Below are positions 3,769 to 10,063 of a stretch of 10,063 bases of DNA, piece after piece (the stretch's first letter is position 1; each line of letters starts with the position of its first letter). The position numbers and the translations under genes were made by a program. The notes under the pieces were generated by a model. The model made no database searches and was not told where the DNA came from. It was given only the letters and a program-made list of their open reading frames with translations. Source of the DNA: CAZQLW01 sp964639875 (GTDB lineage Archaea; Nanobdellota; Nanobdellia; Woesearchaeales; GW2011-AR9); contig CAZXEM010000042.1 in assembly GCA_964639875.1 (NCBI GenBank), positions 1 to 10,063 on the forward strand, read 5' to 3'.

Positions 3769-5640
3769 TTACTTCTTTCTGACAAATTTCAATCTTGGCG
3801 GTTTCTCGAATTCGTGATTAACGATTAAAATAATAATCACCAACAATATTCCAATTACAAGTCCAGCAATAAAAAAAAGCCATTGATTAATTTTAGAATT
3901 ACTAATATTAAACTTTGAAGCATTAGAATTAACATTTTCAAAAAATTCTTTTTCTTCAGGGAAATATATTCCTAAATCGCTAATTTCTAAAGCATATTCA
4001 AGATAAATTAAAGCTGATGCCGGTTCTTGATCTTTTAATGATAAAGCATACTGGTAATGTGAATAACCCAAAATTGGAAAAATGTTTTCTTTACTATTTT
4101 CAAAGATAACTTTCTCAACAGCTTTACTTTTACTTTCAATATATTCAGGGAATGTTTCGTCAGTTAACCCTAACGAACTTAAAACTGCATTAGCACTAGC
4201 TTTTGCTTGCGATGCTTTAATTAAACAAAGTTCCATCTCCCGAATAGCAAACGATGCTTCAGCAATGTCAATTTTTTCTTGAATATCGGAGATGATAATT
4301 GGAGGTAAAAATAAATTTGCGTACTGATAACGTTCTTTTGCTTCAGAAATTTTTTGCTGGCATGAATCTGCAAGGACCTTCTGATTAAATGAATATTTTT
4401 TTCCTGGCATTGAAAAAAACTTTTTCCATGATAAAGCAGAAAAGTACCTCTCTTCTGCATAAGCAAGGGTTGAATACAAATCTTCTGGAAGAGTTACTTT
4501 ATTTTCTTTAACTTTTTTTAACTGCTGTTCAACGTCGTTCAACCTTTCTTTAACTACCATTAAAGTTTGTAAATCAGAAATAGTTTCAATTTTTTCAGAT
4601 TTCAATTCTTTTTGTAAGTTACGAATTTTACTTTCCAATACAGAAAAAAGACTATTTATTACTTCCAAAGAAGGTTCTTGCTGTTGATAATAATAATCTT
4701 TAAGTTTAATATTATTACCAAAACAAAAACTTGCCGCAGAATAATAATCGCCAACTTTAGTTGCATTTTCAGCTTTTTCATTTTTTTCTAATGATGAATC
4801 TTTAATTGTTTGATTAAAATAAACATTATTGTTATCAAACTCTTGTTCAATTTTTTCCGATCTCTCGCATAATAATTCTTTCAAACTTTTCATAATTTCT
4901 TGATACTGTAAATTTTCTTCAACTTCCATATCTTTAGCACGAAGATTTCTACCAGTAAGTTCAAAAATTAAATCGTCAAGGTCCATCGCTTCAACAACTT
5001 CTAAACTCAAATTATTTTTTCCATAATCTACTAAATCAAGTCCGTTTTTAGTTCCCTCATTAGTAATCTCAGTGTCATTACTGCCATTAACCAGAATTTC
5101 AGGGTTTAACATAATTGGAAACTCTTTCCTTGCTCCTTTAGCGATTAGAACTTTTTTTAACCCAATATTGGCAGCGGCTTCCAACTTTTCTTTTACTCCG
5201 CCAACTGGACCAACAATACCACCAGAATTAATTGTTCCGGTAATAGAAACTTTTTCATTATGGTCAAGGTCCAAAATTGCAATTGTTGTTAAAGCAGCAA
5301 CTGCTGCTCCTGCAGAAGGGCCGCCTATAATACTTGAACGAGACTTAATTGTAAAAATGAAATCGTACTGGTCGCAATTTAATTTATAATAATTGCAAGC
5401 AATTTCTTTAGCAAACCGAGTAGAGATTTGTGTATCCATCTTCGTTAACGGATAAGTATCCAAGAAAACTCTACCTGAACCTTCCTTAAGTTCAAGGAAT
5501 AAATCTGCATCACTGCCTGTATAATTGAACGGAACACCTTGCACTGCAAGAAGTTTAAGATGGTATGGTTCTGTATTAATAGCTAAGGCTGTGCTTGTTA
5601 GAATGATTAGCATTAATAAGTAAAATATTGCTTTTTTCAT
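3769..5640 (-). CDS. Membrane-anchored exported Lon-type (S16) protease without ATPase domain
   Basis: The 623-residue product begins with a signal peptide (1-20, LTSTALA). Residues about 25-235 form a Lon proteolytic domain with the Ser-Lys dyad: Ser109 in GGPSAGAAV and Lys152 in GVKEKLEAA, spaced 43 residues as in Lon. A long helical region (about 245-570), partly coiled coil and TPR-like in feel, precedes a transmembrane helix (about 586-607) and a basic tail (RLKFVRKK). The protease domain should therefore lie outside the cytoplasm with the C-terminus inside. No AAA+ motor is present, so activity there would be ATP-independent, perhaps with the helical region acting as a gate or adaptor. 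Related exported S16 proteins are known in archaea. It is transcribed divergently from the Cys-rich membrane protein gene. There is no Shine-Dalgarno site; TTTAATAGTAA centred 26 bases upstream suggests a leaderless transcript. The substrate is unknown. Confidence 0.88.
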   Translation of the reverse strand: MKKAIFYLLMLIILTSTALAINTEPYHLKLLAVQGVPFNYTGSDADLFLELKEGSGRVFLDTYPLTKMDTQISTRFAKEIACNYYKLNCDQYDFIFTIKSRSSIIGGPSAGAAVAALTTIAILDLDHNEKVSITGTINSGGIVGPVGGVKEKLEAAANIGLKKVLIAKGARKEFPIMLNPEILVNGSNDTEITNEGTKNGLDLVDYGKNNLSLEVVEAMDLDDLIFELTGRNLRAKDMEVEENLQYQEIMKSLKELLCERSEKIEQEFDNNNVYFNQTIKDSSLEKNEKAENATKVGDYYSAASFCFGNNIKLKDYYYQQQEPSLEVINSLFSVLESKIRNLQKELKSEKIETISDLQTLMVVKERLNDVEQQLKKVKENKVTLPEDLYSTLAYAEERYFSALSWKKFFSMPGKKYSFNQKVLADSCQQKISEAKERYQYANLFLPPIIISDIQEKIDIAEASFAIREMELCLIKASQAKASANAVLSSLGLTDETFPEYIESKSKAVEKVIFENSKENIFPILGYSHYQYALSLKDQEPASALIYLEYALEISDLGIYFPEEKEFFENVNSNASKFNISNSKINQWLFFIAGLVIGILLVIIILIVNHEFEKPPRLKFVRKK

Positions 5641-5660
5641 ATCTTGCTCAAAGAACGAGG

Positions 5661-5671
5661 TTACTATTAAA
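5661..5671 (-). promoter_or_regulatory. TATA-like box for the Lon-type protease gene
   Basis: On the minus strand the bases read TTTAATAGTAA, centred about 26 bases before the ATG at 5640. No Shine-Dalgarno site precedes that ATG, which fits leaderless initiation. The box is a moderate match only. Confidence 0.35.
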
Positions 5672-5696
5672 GATTATTGTTTTGTAGATAGAGATT

Positions 5697-5712
5697 AAAG
5701 AAAGTTTTCTTT
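5697..5712. repeat. 16-base palindrome between divergent genes
   Basis: AAAGAAA (5697-5703) and TTTCTTT (5706-5712) are reverse complements around GT. It lies between the two divergent TATA-like boxes of the protease and Cys-rich protein genes and could be a shared operator. The composition is simple A/T-rich, so chance is a real alternative. Confidence 0.25.
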
Positions 5713-5723
5713 GTACCGAAACT

Positions 5724-5731
5724 AATATATA
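5724..5731 (+). promoter_or_regulatory. TATA-like box for the Cys-rich membrane protein gene
   Basis: The sequence at about 5721-5733 is ACTAATATATAGC. A transcript starting roughly 25 bases downstream would have a leader of about 30 bases containing the AGGTGAT Shine-Dalgarno site. A second AT-rich candidate (TTTAAATATTATAA, about 5752-5765) is too close to the start to keep that site in the mRNA. Confidence 0.35.
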
Positions 5732-5770
5732 GCTAAATGATATCCTTTTAATTTAAATATTATAAAAAGC

Positions 5771-5777
5771 AGGTGAT
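5771..5777 (+). promoter_or_regulatory. Shine-Dalgarno AGGTGAT deciding the start at 5782
   Basis: AGGTGAT ends four bases before the ATG at 5782 and is complementary to the archaeal 16S 3' end. It overlaps the in-frame GTG at 5773, so that upstream GTG is unlikely to be the start. Confidence 0.75.
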
Positions 5778-5781
5778 AATA

Positions 5782-6915
5782 ATGGTTAAAAAATCTAAAA
5801 AAGTTTCAAAAAAGAAAAACACTTTACAACATGCACACAAAATACACTTAATTTATGGAGTAGCAATAATTGCAGTTTTATTAATACTTGTTTTTGCATT
5901 CGTTATTTATGGTACTGCTACTGGTGAAGCGTACAAAACAGCATCTCGAGCAAGAGCAGCTTATTATGGTGATAATACTGTAGAATCTAGTTCAAGCGAA
6001 ACTTCAATCAGTTCACGAAAAGTTCAACCAAAAATCCCATTAATCAAAAATTTAGATGTAGCCAAGAATCAATTAGTAACTTTAGATTCAAAAGATATGC
6101 AAACTGTTTCTGAAATTAAACAGAAGTTTAAAAGTTTAGGTGGATTAGGAAAAGTTATGGTCAAAGAAGAAATATGCGATAAATGTGCAACTTGTTTCGA
6201 AAACGATGAAGGGATAAATTATTTGGTTGGTAGTCCCATTGTTGAAATTAAAAACGCTCAAGTTATTGGTACTGGCCAAGACCTATGTATTCCTGGTAGT
6301 GGTAGTAGCGGTGCAATGTATAAAGAATATTATTGCGAAAACGGAAAAATGACGATGAAGATGGGCAAATGTGCAGATACCGGTGCAGGAACAAGTTGTA
6401 ATGCTGAAAAAACTGCCTGTGCCCCAGAATGTACTACAAAAACTGATTGCGGGATGTATGAAGTTTGTATTACTAATCAATGTGCTAACATTTATACTGA
6501 TTTAAAATGTAACGGTGGAAACGTTATCGAGCCAGGAGCACCAATAACTGTTGATAATACTGTCCGAGGAGAAGTAACCTTAACTTTTGGTGGCTATCAA
6601 TTAACTAAAAACGATGTTAAAAGTCTTAGTGCATATTATAATATGCAAGTAACCAAGTTTGACTATCCATTCAAAGATACATGTGTTGATGGCCAAATCT
6701 CTGAGTTATTATGTAGTAATTATTGGGGCAAAGCTTTTATCAAACAGAATTTAAATAAAGATTTACCATACAATTCGGGGATGTTTGTTTTAGATGAGAA
6801 ATATAACTGTCCTGATGGAACTTCTTGCTTTGAAGGTACATGTAAAAGTTCTTTAGCATCTACAATAAGTAAAATACCTAAAATCAATAAAAATGTTCCA
6901 ATAATGATTAAATAA
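5782..6915 (+). CDS. Type II membrane protein with cysteine-rich ectodomain
   Basis: The protein has 377 residues from the ATG after a strong Shine-Dalgarno site. A Lys-rich cytoplasmic tail (1-20) precedes one transmembrane helix (about 22-44), so the remainder should lie outside the cell. Just past the membrane is ATGEAY (46-51), then a Ser-rich stretch (about 69-78). The ectodomain has 18 cysteines (between residues 132 and 354), an even number consistent with disulfides. It includes CDKCATC (132-138), a cluster CAPECTTKTDCGMYEVC plus ITNQC (213-234) that resembles the Dickkopf-N-like Cys pattern common in surface proteins, and a final CPDGTSCFEGTC (343-354). There is no enzymatic motif. 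It could be an adhesion, host-contact or envelope structural protein. It is divergent from the exported Lon-type protease, which might act in the same compartment. The name is structural only; function is unknown. Confidence 0.8.
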   Translation: MVKKSKKVSKKKNTLQHAHKIHLIYGVAIIAVLLILVFAFVIYGTATGEAYKTASRARAAYYGDNTVESSSSETSISSRKVQPKIPLIKNLDVAKNQLVTLDSKDMQTVSEIKQKFKSLGGLGKVMVKEEICDKCATCFENDEGINYLVGSPIVEIKNAQVIGTGQDLCIPGSGSSGAMYKEYYCENGKMTMKMGKCADTGAGTSCNAEKTACAPECTTKTDCGMYEVCITNQCANIYTDLKCNGGNVIEPGAPITVDNTVRGEVTLTFGGYQLTKNDVKSLSAYYNMQVTKFDYPFKDTCVDGQISELLCSNYWGKAFIKQNLNKDLPYNSGMFVLDEKYNCPDGTSCFEGTCKSSLASTISKIPKINKNVPIMIK

Positions 6916-6916
6916 T
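6908..6916 (+). promoter_or_regulatory. Candidate TATA-like box of the patatin gene, overlapping the preceding stop codon
   Basis: TTAAATAAT is centred 28 bases upstream of the ATG at 6940 and includes the TAA stop (6913-6915) of the Cys-rich protein gene. The patatin ATG has no Shine-Dalgarno site, which fits a leaderless transcript from this box. Confidence 0.35.
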
Positions 6917-6935
6917 TTTTTATTTTTTTATTTTT
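6916..6935 (+). terminator. Oligo-T tract, archaeal-type terminator
   Basis: Three T runs of six, seven and five bases, separated by single A's, directly follow the stop codon of the Cys-rich protein gene. Archaeal RNA polymerase can terminate at such tracts without a hairpin. The tract ends four bases before the patatin ATG. Confidence 0.5.
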
Positions 6936-6939
6936 CATC

Positions 6940-7929
6940 ATGGTAAAGAAAAGAAGAAAAAAGAAACTGAAATTAGGATTAGCTTTAGGTGGTGGTTCAG
7001 CAAGAGGATTATCGCATATTGGAGTTTTAAAAGCTTTACATAAACATAGAATTTATCCAGATTACATTGCTGGAACTTCTATGGGTGCTGTTATTGGAGC
7101 TTTATATTCCGCCGACCATACGCCAGAAGAAATTGAAGAGATAGCTAAATCTACCAAATGGAAAAAAATTGTCGATTTTAAAATACCTAAAGCAGGTTTC
7201 ATTGAAGGTGATTTAGTAGAAAACAAAATTAAAAAGTTAATTAATAACAAAAAATTTTCAGATTTAAGTATTCCTTTAAGGGTTGTTGCATATAACATGG
7301 ACAAACACGAAGAAGCAATATTTTCTACTGGAAATGTTTCTAAAGCTATTCGAGCATCAATATCCATTCCCGGAATTTTTACTCCAACTAGAATTAGTGG
7401 ACATAACTATATTGATGGCGGTGTTATTAATCCCACCCCTTTTGAAGTAGTTAAAGAAATGGGGGCAGATGTAGTTATTGCGGTTGATTTATTTTCTCAA
7501 AGAAAAAGAAAAGTTGAAGGGCCGGTTGCAAAAGAAAGTAATTTTATGATGGAATTAAAAGAAAAATTTATTTTTCAAGAATTGCTCAATATTAAAAATT
7601 ACCTTATTCCAACGCGATGGCCAAGATTTATTAAAAAAATTTTATACTGGATCTTTGACAAATTACTTTATCCAGCAAGAATATTAAAAATGATTGCAGG
7701 TAAAGAAATGTTTCCAATTGTAGAAATTATGAACGAAACTATGGGGGTCCTCATTAGCAATTTAGCTCAAGAAAAAATAAAATCCAACAAAATTGATGTT
7801 AGGGTAATTCCTCATTTTAAAGGATTAGGTTGGGCAGACCTTAACCGCGTAAATGAATTTGTAAAAGTTGGTGAAAAAGCAATGGAACTGAAAATTCCAA
7901 AGTTGAAGAAAAAGTTAAAAATTAATTAG
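6940..7929 (+). CDS. Patatin-like phospholipase (NTE/RssA family)
   Basis: The product is a 329-residue serine hydrolase of the patatin family, expected to cleave acyl esters of lipids. The oxyanion-hole loop is GGGSARG (17-23), the nucleophile is Ser47 in GTSMG, and the catalytic Asp is Asp159 in YIDGG; together these form the complete Ser-Asp dyad. SIPGIFTP (142-149) is also typical. An extra region (about 190-300) between the hydrolase core and the C-terminus is basic and partly helical and may contact the membrane. The very basic N-terminus (KKRRKKKLK) is not a signal peptide, so the enzyme should be cytoplasmic or peripheral. Archaeal membranes use ether-linked lipids, so natural substrates may be scavenged or host ester lipids; that is inference. 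Its 3' end interlocks with that of the NMD3-like gene (four-base overlap, stops TAG and TAA sharing TTAG). Confidence 0.92.
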   Translation: MVKKRRKKKLKLGLALGGGSARGLSHIGVLKALHKHRIYPDYIAGTSMGAVIGALYSADHTPEEIEEIAKSTKWKKIVDFKIPKAGFIEGDLVENKIKKLINNKKFSDLSIPLRVVAYNMDKHEEAIFSTGNVSKAIRASISIPGIFTPTRISGHNYIDGGVINPTPFEVVKEMGADVVIAVDLFSQRKRKVEGPVAKESNFMMELKEKFIFQELLNIKNYLIPTRWPRFIKKILYWIFDKLLYPARILKMIAGKEMFPIVEIMNETMGVLISNLAQEKIKSNKIDVRVIPHFKGLGWADLNRVNEFVKVGEKAMELKIPKLKKKLKIN

Positions 7930-8381
7930 TTTTCTTTTAATTTAATTCGGTCCATATTATCGTACTTTATATGAACTTTTTTACCAGTATTAACTTCTTG
8001 CATAAAAATATCTTTCTTTAAAGAAACAATTTTGTATTCTTCCCCGTCATAAATCACAATATCTTTCTTTTTGAAAGGCACTCCCCTAAAAAGAACAGTT
8101 ACCCGATACACTTCTCGATCTTTTTTTACGCCCCACAAACTAGCGGTTTCTTTATTATTCCCACCAAACCGTTCTTTTAATCTTTTTCCCAACGCTCTTG
8201 TTAAAGAATTATTAGAAAGGTAATAATCAGTACCGTTTTTTACTTTCACTGTTTTAGCAACTTTTAACTTTACCCGATGAATTTCATCTTCTGCATAATC
8301 AATTACTTTTTGGGAAACATCTCTAAGTTGAAGTATCGCTTCAAAGTACATGGAATGTTGTTGTTCAGGATTATGTGCCAT
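7926..8381 (-). CDS. Short NMD3-like protein lacking the zinc-finger domain
   Basis: The product has 151 residues. YFEAILQLRDVS (12-23), NGTDYYLSN (about 49-57), LGKRLKERFGG, then EVYRVTVLFRGVPFKKKDIVIYDGEEYKIVS match the body of archaeal NMD3, the homologue of the eukaryotic 60S subunit export and maturation adaptor. Archaeal NMD3 usually begins with a Cys-rich zinc domain of several CxxC pairs and is about twice this length. Here there is no cysteine, and only 21 bases separate the gene from tyw1, so the zinc domain is absent and not frameshifted. The start is uncertain: ATG at 8381 gives MAHNPEQQHSM, while TTTTTCTATATAAA lies immediately upstream of it and would suit the ATG at 8351 (MYFEAILQL). 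It is the last gene of the minus-strand run from the PRPP synthetase-like gene. A role on the large ribosomal subunit is likely. Confidence 0.75.
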   Translation of the reverse strand: MAHNPEQQHSMYFEAILQLRDVSQKVIDYAEDEIHRVKLKVAKTVKVKNGTDYYLSNNSLTRALGKRLKERFGGNNKETASLWGVKKDREVYRVTVLFRGVPFKKKDIVIYDGEEYKIVSLKKDIFMQEVNTGKKVHIKYDNMDRIKLKEN

Positions 8382-8395
8382 TTTATATAGAAAAA
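8382..8395 (-). promoter_or_regulatory. TATA-like sequence between tyw1 and the NMD3-like gene
   Basis: On the minus strand the bases read TTTTTCTATATAAA, directly abutting the ATG at 8381. If it is a real box A, transcription would begin near 8360, after Met1 and about nine bases before Met11 (8351). It thus bears on the start codon of the NMD3-like gene. Confidence 0.35.
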
Positions 8396-8402
8396 GGGTT
8401 GG

Positions 8403-9338
8403 TTATTTTAAACTTAACTGCACAACTGTACTTGGTTCATGTTCTTCAGTAATCTTATAACCGGTTAATTCCGCCAGTTCTTTTGAGAAATCTTTAACTT
8501 CTTGCCATTCAGGGACGTTCTCTTCTTTTAATCGTTTCCGAGAATAGCCAAGAAAACCGTATCCTTTAATTTCGATATGAGTTGGTTTCATCATTTCAAT
8601 ATATTTGACAAATTCTCTAGTTTTGTCCATATTGAAATTCTTTACAGCAGTAATTCGCAGAATTGTTTTTGTGTTGTCTTTAACGGTTGATAAATACTTC
8701 AAACTCTCTTCAATCTTGTTCCATGTTTCTGGGTCTACTGGATTATTAAATTTCTGATAAGAATCTTGATCAAACGCTTCTAAAGACAAATAAAGATTAG
8801 TCGGGAAATGTTTACTTTCAGTTCCAAACTTTTTAATCATTGAGGGAACCGTACCATTAGTTACTAAAAAAACTGTTCTGAAATTAAAATCGTCAAAGAA
8901 TGAATCTATCAACAAATGTAATTTCGGATACAAGCAAGGTTCTCCAGTAAGAGAAATAGCAGCATGGTCCGGATTTAAATAATTTTCAAACTTTTTTAAA
9001 TCCACATTCTCGTTACCTTTGAAACCCATCATTAACTTTTTTCTGGCTTCAATACAACCTTGAATGATTTCTTTAGGATCATCAACTTCCCCTTCCCAGG
9101 AAGAAGAAAAAACAGAAGTGTCTCGCCAGCAATGTAAACATCTTTGATTACAGGTAATTGCGGGAGACATTTCTAAGCAGTTTCCGCAATGGATATCATA
9201 AAAATGTTCTTTGTAACAAACTTTATTCTTCTCTCGAACACATTCCTTTGTCCAGAAACATATTTTTACCGCCGAATGGTTTCCTACCAATCTGTACTGC
9301 TGTTTATACAAGCGTTCTTTTTGTTGTTCTGTAAGCAT
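8403..9338 (-). CDS. taw1: tRNA 4-demethylwyosine synthase (TYW1/Taw1), radical SAM
   Basis: This 311-residue enzyme converts N1-methylguanosine at position 37 of tRNA-Phe, with pyruvate, into 4-demethylwyosine, the tricyclic step of wyosine/wybutosine synthesis. The radical SAM cluster is bound by Cys63, Cys67 and Cys70 (CNQRCLHCW). Upstream cysteines Cys27 (KICFW), Cys41 (VCYKE) and Cys54 (NCLEMSP) correspond to the three ligands of the auxiliary 4Fe-4S cluster in the M. jannaschii enzyme. SLTGEPCLYP is the GE motif, and KGYGFLGYSRKRL with NVPEWQEVKDF near the C-terminus is characteristic of TYW1. There is no flavodoxin domain, as usual for archaea. The length is normal. The gene lies 36 bases after the PRPP synthetase-like gene, with a TATA-like box in that gap and no Shine-Dalgarno site. 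It is followed 21 bases later by the NMD3-like gene, so the neighbourhood serves translation. Confidence 0.95.
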   Translation of the reverse strand: MLTEQQKERLYKQQYRLVGNHSAVKICFWTKECVREKNKVCYKEHFYDIHCGNCLEMSPAITCNQRCLHCWRDTSVFSSSWEGEVDDPKEIIQGCIEARKKLMMGFKGNENVDLKKFENYLNPDHAAISLTGEPCLYPKLHLLIDSFFDDFNFRTVFLVTNGTVPSMIKKFGTESKHFPTNLYLSLEAFDQDSYQKFNNPVDPETWNKIEESLKYLSTVKDNTKTILRITAVKNFNMDKTREFVKYIEMMKPTHIEIKGYGFLGYSRKRLKEENVPEWQEVKDFSKELAELTGYKITEEHEPSTVVQLSLK

Positions 9339-9357
9339 AAAGATACATTTTTAGAAG

Positions 9358-9370
9358 TAGTTTAAAAAAG
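9358..9370 (-). promoter_or_regulatory. TATA-like box of the TYW1 gene
   Basis: On the minus strand the bases read CTTTTTTAAACTA, centred about 26 bases before the ATG at 9338. It resembles the TTTTAAACTAT box before the other radical SAM gene. No Shine-Dalgarno site precedes the ATG, so a leaderless transcript is likely. Confidence 0.5.
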
Positions 9371-9374
9371 TTAC

Positions 9375-10063
9375 TTAAATTATTCCTTGATCATTTCTTT
9401 TATTTCTTCTTAAGCGATCATGACCATGAGGGATATTTATCTTAATTAGCTTATTTTCATTAATGTAATCTTTTGTCAAAATTTCATTAGGATTTTCTCC
9501 CCTTTCAATTGCTTTTGCCGCTTCTGCCATAATAAAATTTACCCAAATATGTTGAGTTTTATGTCTTAAACTCCCCATTTTTTTAATCCCTCTTGGATCC
9601 GCGTTGGTGATTACCACATCATTTATTGCAGGAGATAATAAAACGTCAATTGAACCGCCAGCAAAATTTGTCCTTGTTGAATAAATTGCAACTTTTCTAG
9701 GAATTCCTTTAATTCTTGGGTCTCTAACAATACCTTCAACTTTCATCCCCATTAAAGCTTCAGTATTTTTTCGCATTGTCCCTCCACTTCTAATAACATC
9801 ATCAAGAATAATTACATCTTTACCCTCAATTCCTTCTTCTTCATTTAAATTATAAGAATCCTCTAACACTAAAGTTTCAACATTACTTCCATCAGTCCCT
9901 CTAACTTTATGCATTTTAGCAAAAGCAGAATTAGTCAAACCTGAAGCTTTTCTAACGCCCTGAACAAATTCACCAGCATTAATGTCGGGAGCCATAAACA
10001 AAACGTTTTTACCGTTATCAGAAAGATCAAATCCTAAGTTCTGTTGACCATAATCTGAAACTA
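9375..10063 (-). CDS. Ribose-phosphate pyrophosphokinase (PRPP synthetase)-like, 5' partial
   Basis: The frame stays open to the window edge, so the true N-terminus lies beyond it; 228 residues are visible. Internal TTG and ATG codons near 10001 and 9995 fall in the middle of a strand (NGKNVLFMAPDIN) and are not starts. The order of motifs is that of PRPP synthetases: LFMAPDINAGEF where the family has a SPDxGG loop, KMHKVRG at the Lys/Arg flexible loop, KDVIILDDVIRSGGT as the ribose-5-phosphate binding loop, then IDVLLSPAINDVVITNADP, the equivalent of the TDTIP strand. The usual DT of the DDIIDTGGT loop is replaced by RS, and a roughly 50-residue tail ends in a basic segment (HGHDRLRRNKRNDQ). 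PRPP synthetase is most likely, supplying PRPP to nucleotide, His and Trp synthesis; a phosphoribosyltransferase with related loops is the alternative. It is the first visible gene of the minus-strand run with tyw1 and the NMD3-like gene. Confidence 0.72.
   Translation of the reverse strand, partial: VSDYGQQNLGFDLSDNGKNVLFMAPDINAGEFVQGVRKASGLTNSAFAKMHKVRGTDGSNVETLVLEDSYNLNEEEGIEGKDVIILDDVIRSGGTMRKNTEALMGMKVEGIVRDPRIKGIPRKVAIYSTRTNFAGGSIDVLLSPAINDVVITNADPRGIKKMGSLRHKTQHIWVNFIMAEAAKAIERGENPNEILTKDYINENKLIKINIPHGHDRLRRNKRNDQGII

Noticed and set aside
3567..3782. 71-codon plus-strand frame across the end of the radical SAM gene
   Set aside because: It is in a different frame from the convincing -1 extension, is rich in Phe/Ile/Cys without pattern, and has no start signal.
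5072..5389. 105-codon plus-strand frame inside the Lon-type protease gene
   Set aside because: It is antisense to the conserved protease domain, has no start signal, and its sequence mirrors the opposite strand's codons.
7062..7367. 101-codon minus-strand frame inside the patatin gene
   Set aside because: It lies antisense to the catalytic motifs of a clear gene and has no Shine-Dalgarno site or recognisable domain.
8382..8402. Frameshifted zinc-finger part of NMD3 hidden upstream
   Set aside because: Only 21 bases separate the gene from tyw1, and no CxxC codons occur there in any frame.

Overview
The window looks like chromosome of an AT-rich archaeon, probably a small-genome DPANN-type lineage (Woesearchaeota/Pacearchaeota-like). 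The evidence is a TYW1-type wyosine enzyme, an archaeal NMD3-like protein, TATA-like boxes about 26-28 bases before several start codons (leaderless style) mixed with GAGGTG/AGGTGA Shine-Dalgarno sites, oligo-T tracts at gene ends, very tight gene packing, and surface proteins with signal peptides and Cys-rich ectodomains. The lineage is an inference from gene content; no rRNA is present.

Layout. (1) 1-392 (+): 3' part of an ArsC/low-molecular-weight phosphatase gene, overlapping tail to tail with the next operon. (2) 2411-376 (-): a three-gene operon encoding an exported SCP2-like plus cupredoxin-like fusion protein, a 37-residue lipoprotein (1487-1374), and a D-2-hydroxyacid (D-lactate-type) dehydrogenase whose ATG overlaps the lipoprotein TGA. 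(3) 2412-2872: a 461-base gene-free region rich in structure: a 117-base element closed by a 12-bp perfect inverted repeat with a GC-rich core (RNA candidate), a GC-rich hairpin followed by T's, a 9-bp palindrome with a GCAA loop, and a TATA-like box. (4) 2873-3673 (+): a radical SAM enzyme whose frame stops just after an A AAA AAG heptamer; the -1 frame continues for 27 convincing codons to 3738. (5) 5640-3769 (-): a membrane-anchored, exported Lon-type (S16) protease without an ATPase domain. Divergent from it are a type II membrane protein with 18 cysteines (5782-6915) and a patatin-like phospholipase (6940-7929). (6) 10063-7926 (-): a run of PRPP synthetase-like (5' end outside the window), TYW1 and a short NMD3-like protein without zinc fingers, i.e. 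nucleotide supply, tRNA modification and ribosome maturation.

The most interesting points are the possible programmed -1 frameshift (or homopolymer indel) in the radical SAM gene, the structured intergenic RNA candidate, and the operon joining an exported SCP2/degenerate cupredoxin fusion to a tiny lipoprotein. I saw no CRISPR array, transposase, tRNA or rRNA. No complete unknown multi-gene system can be claimed from the sequence alone.
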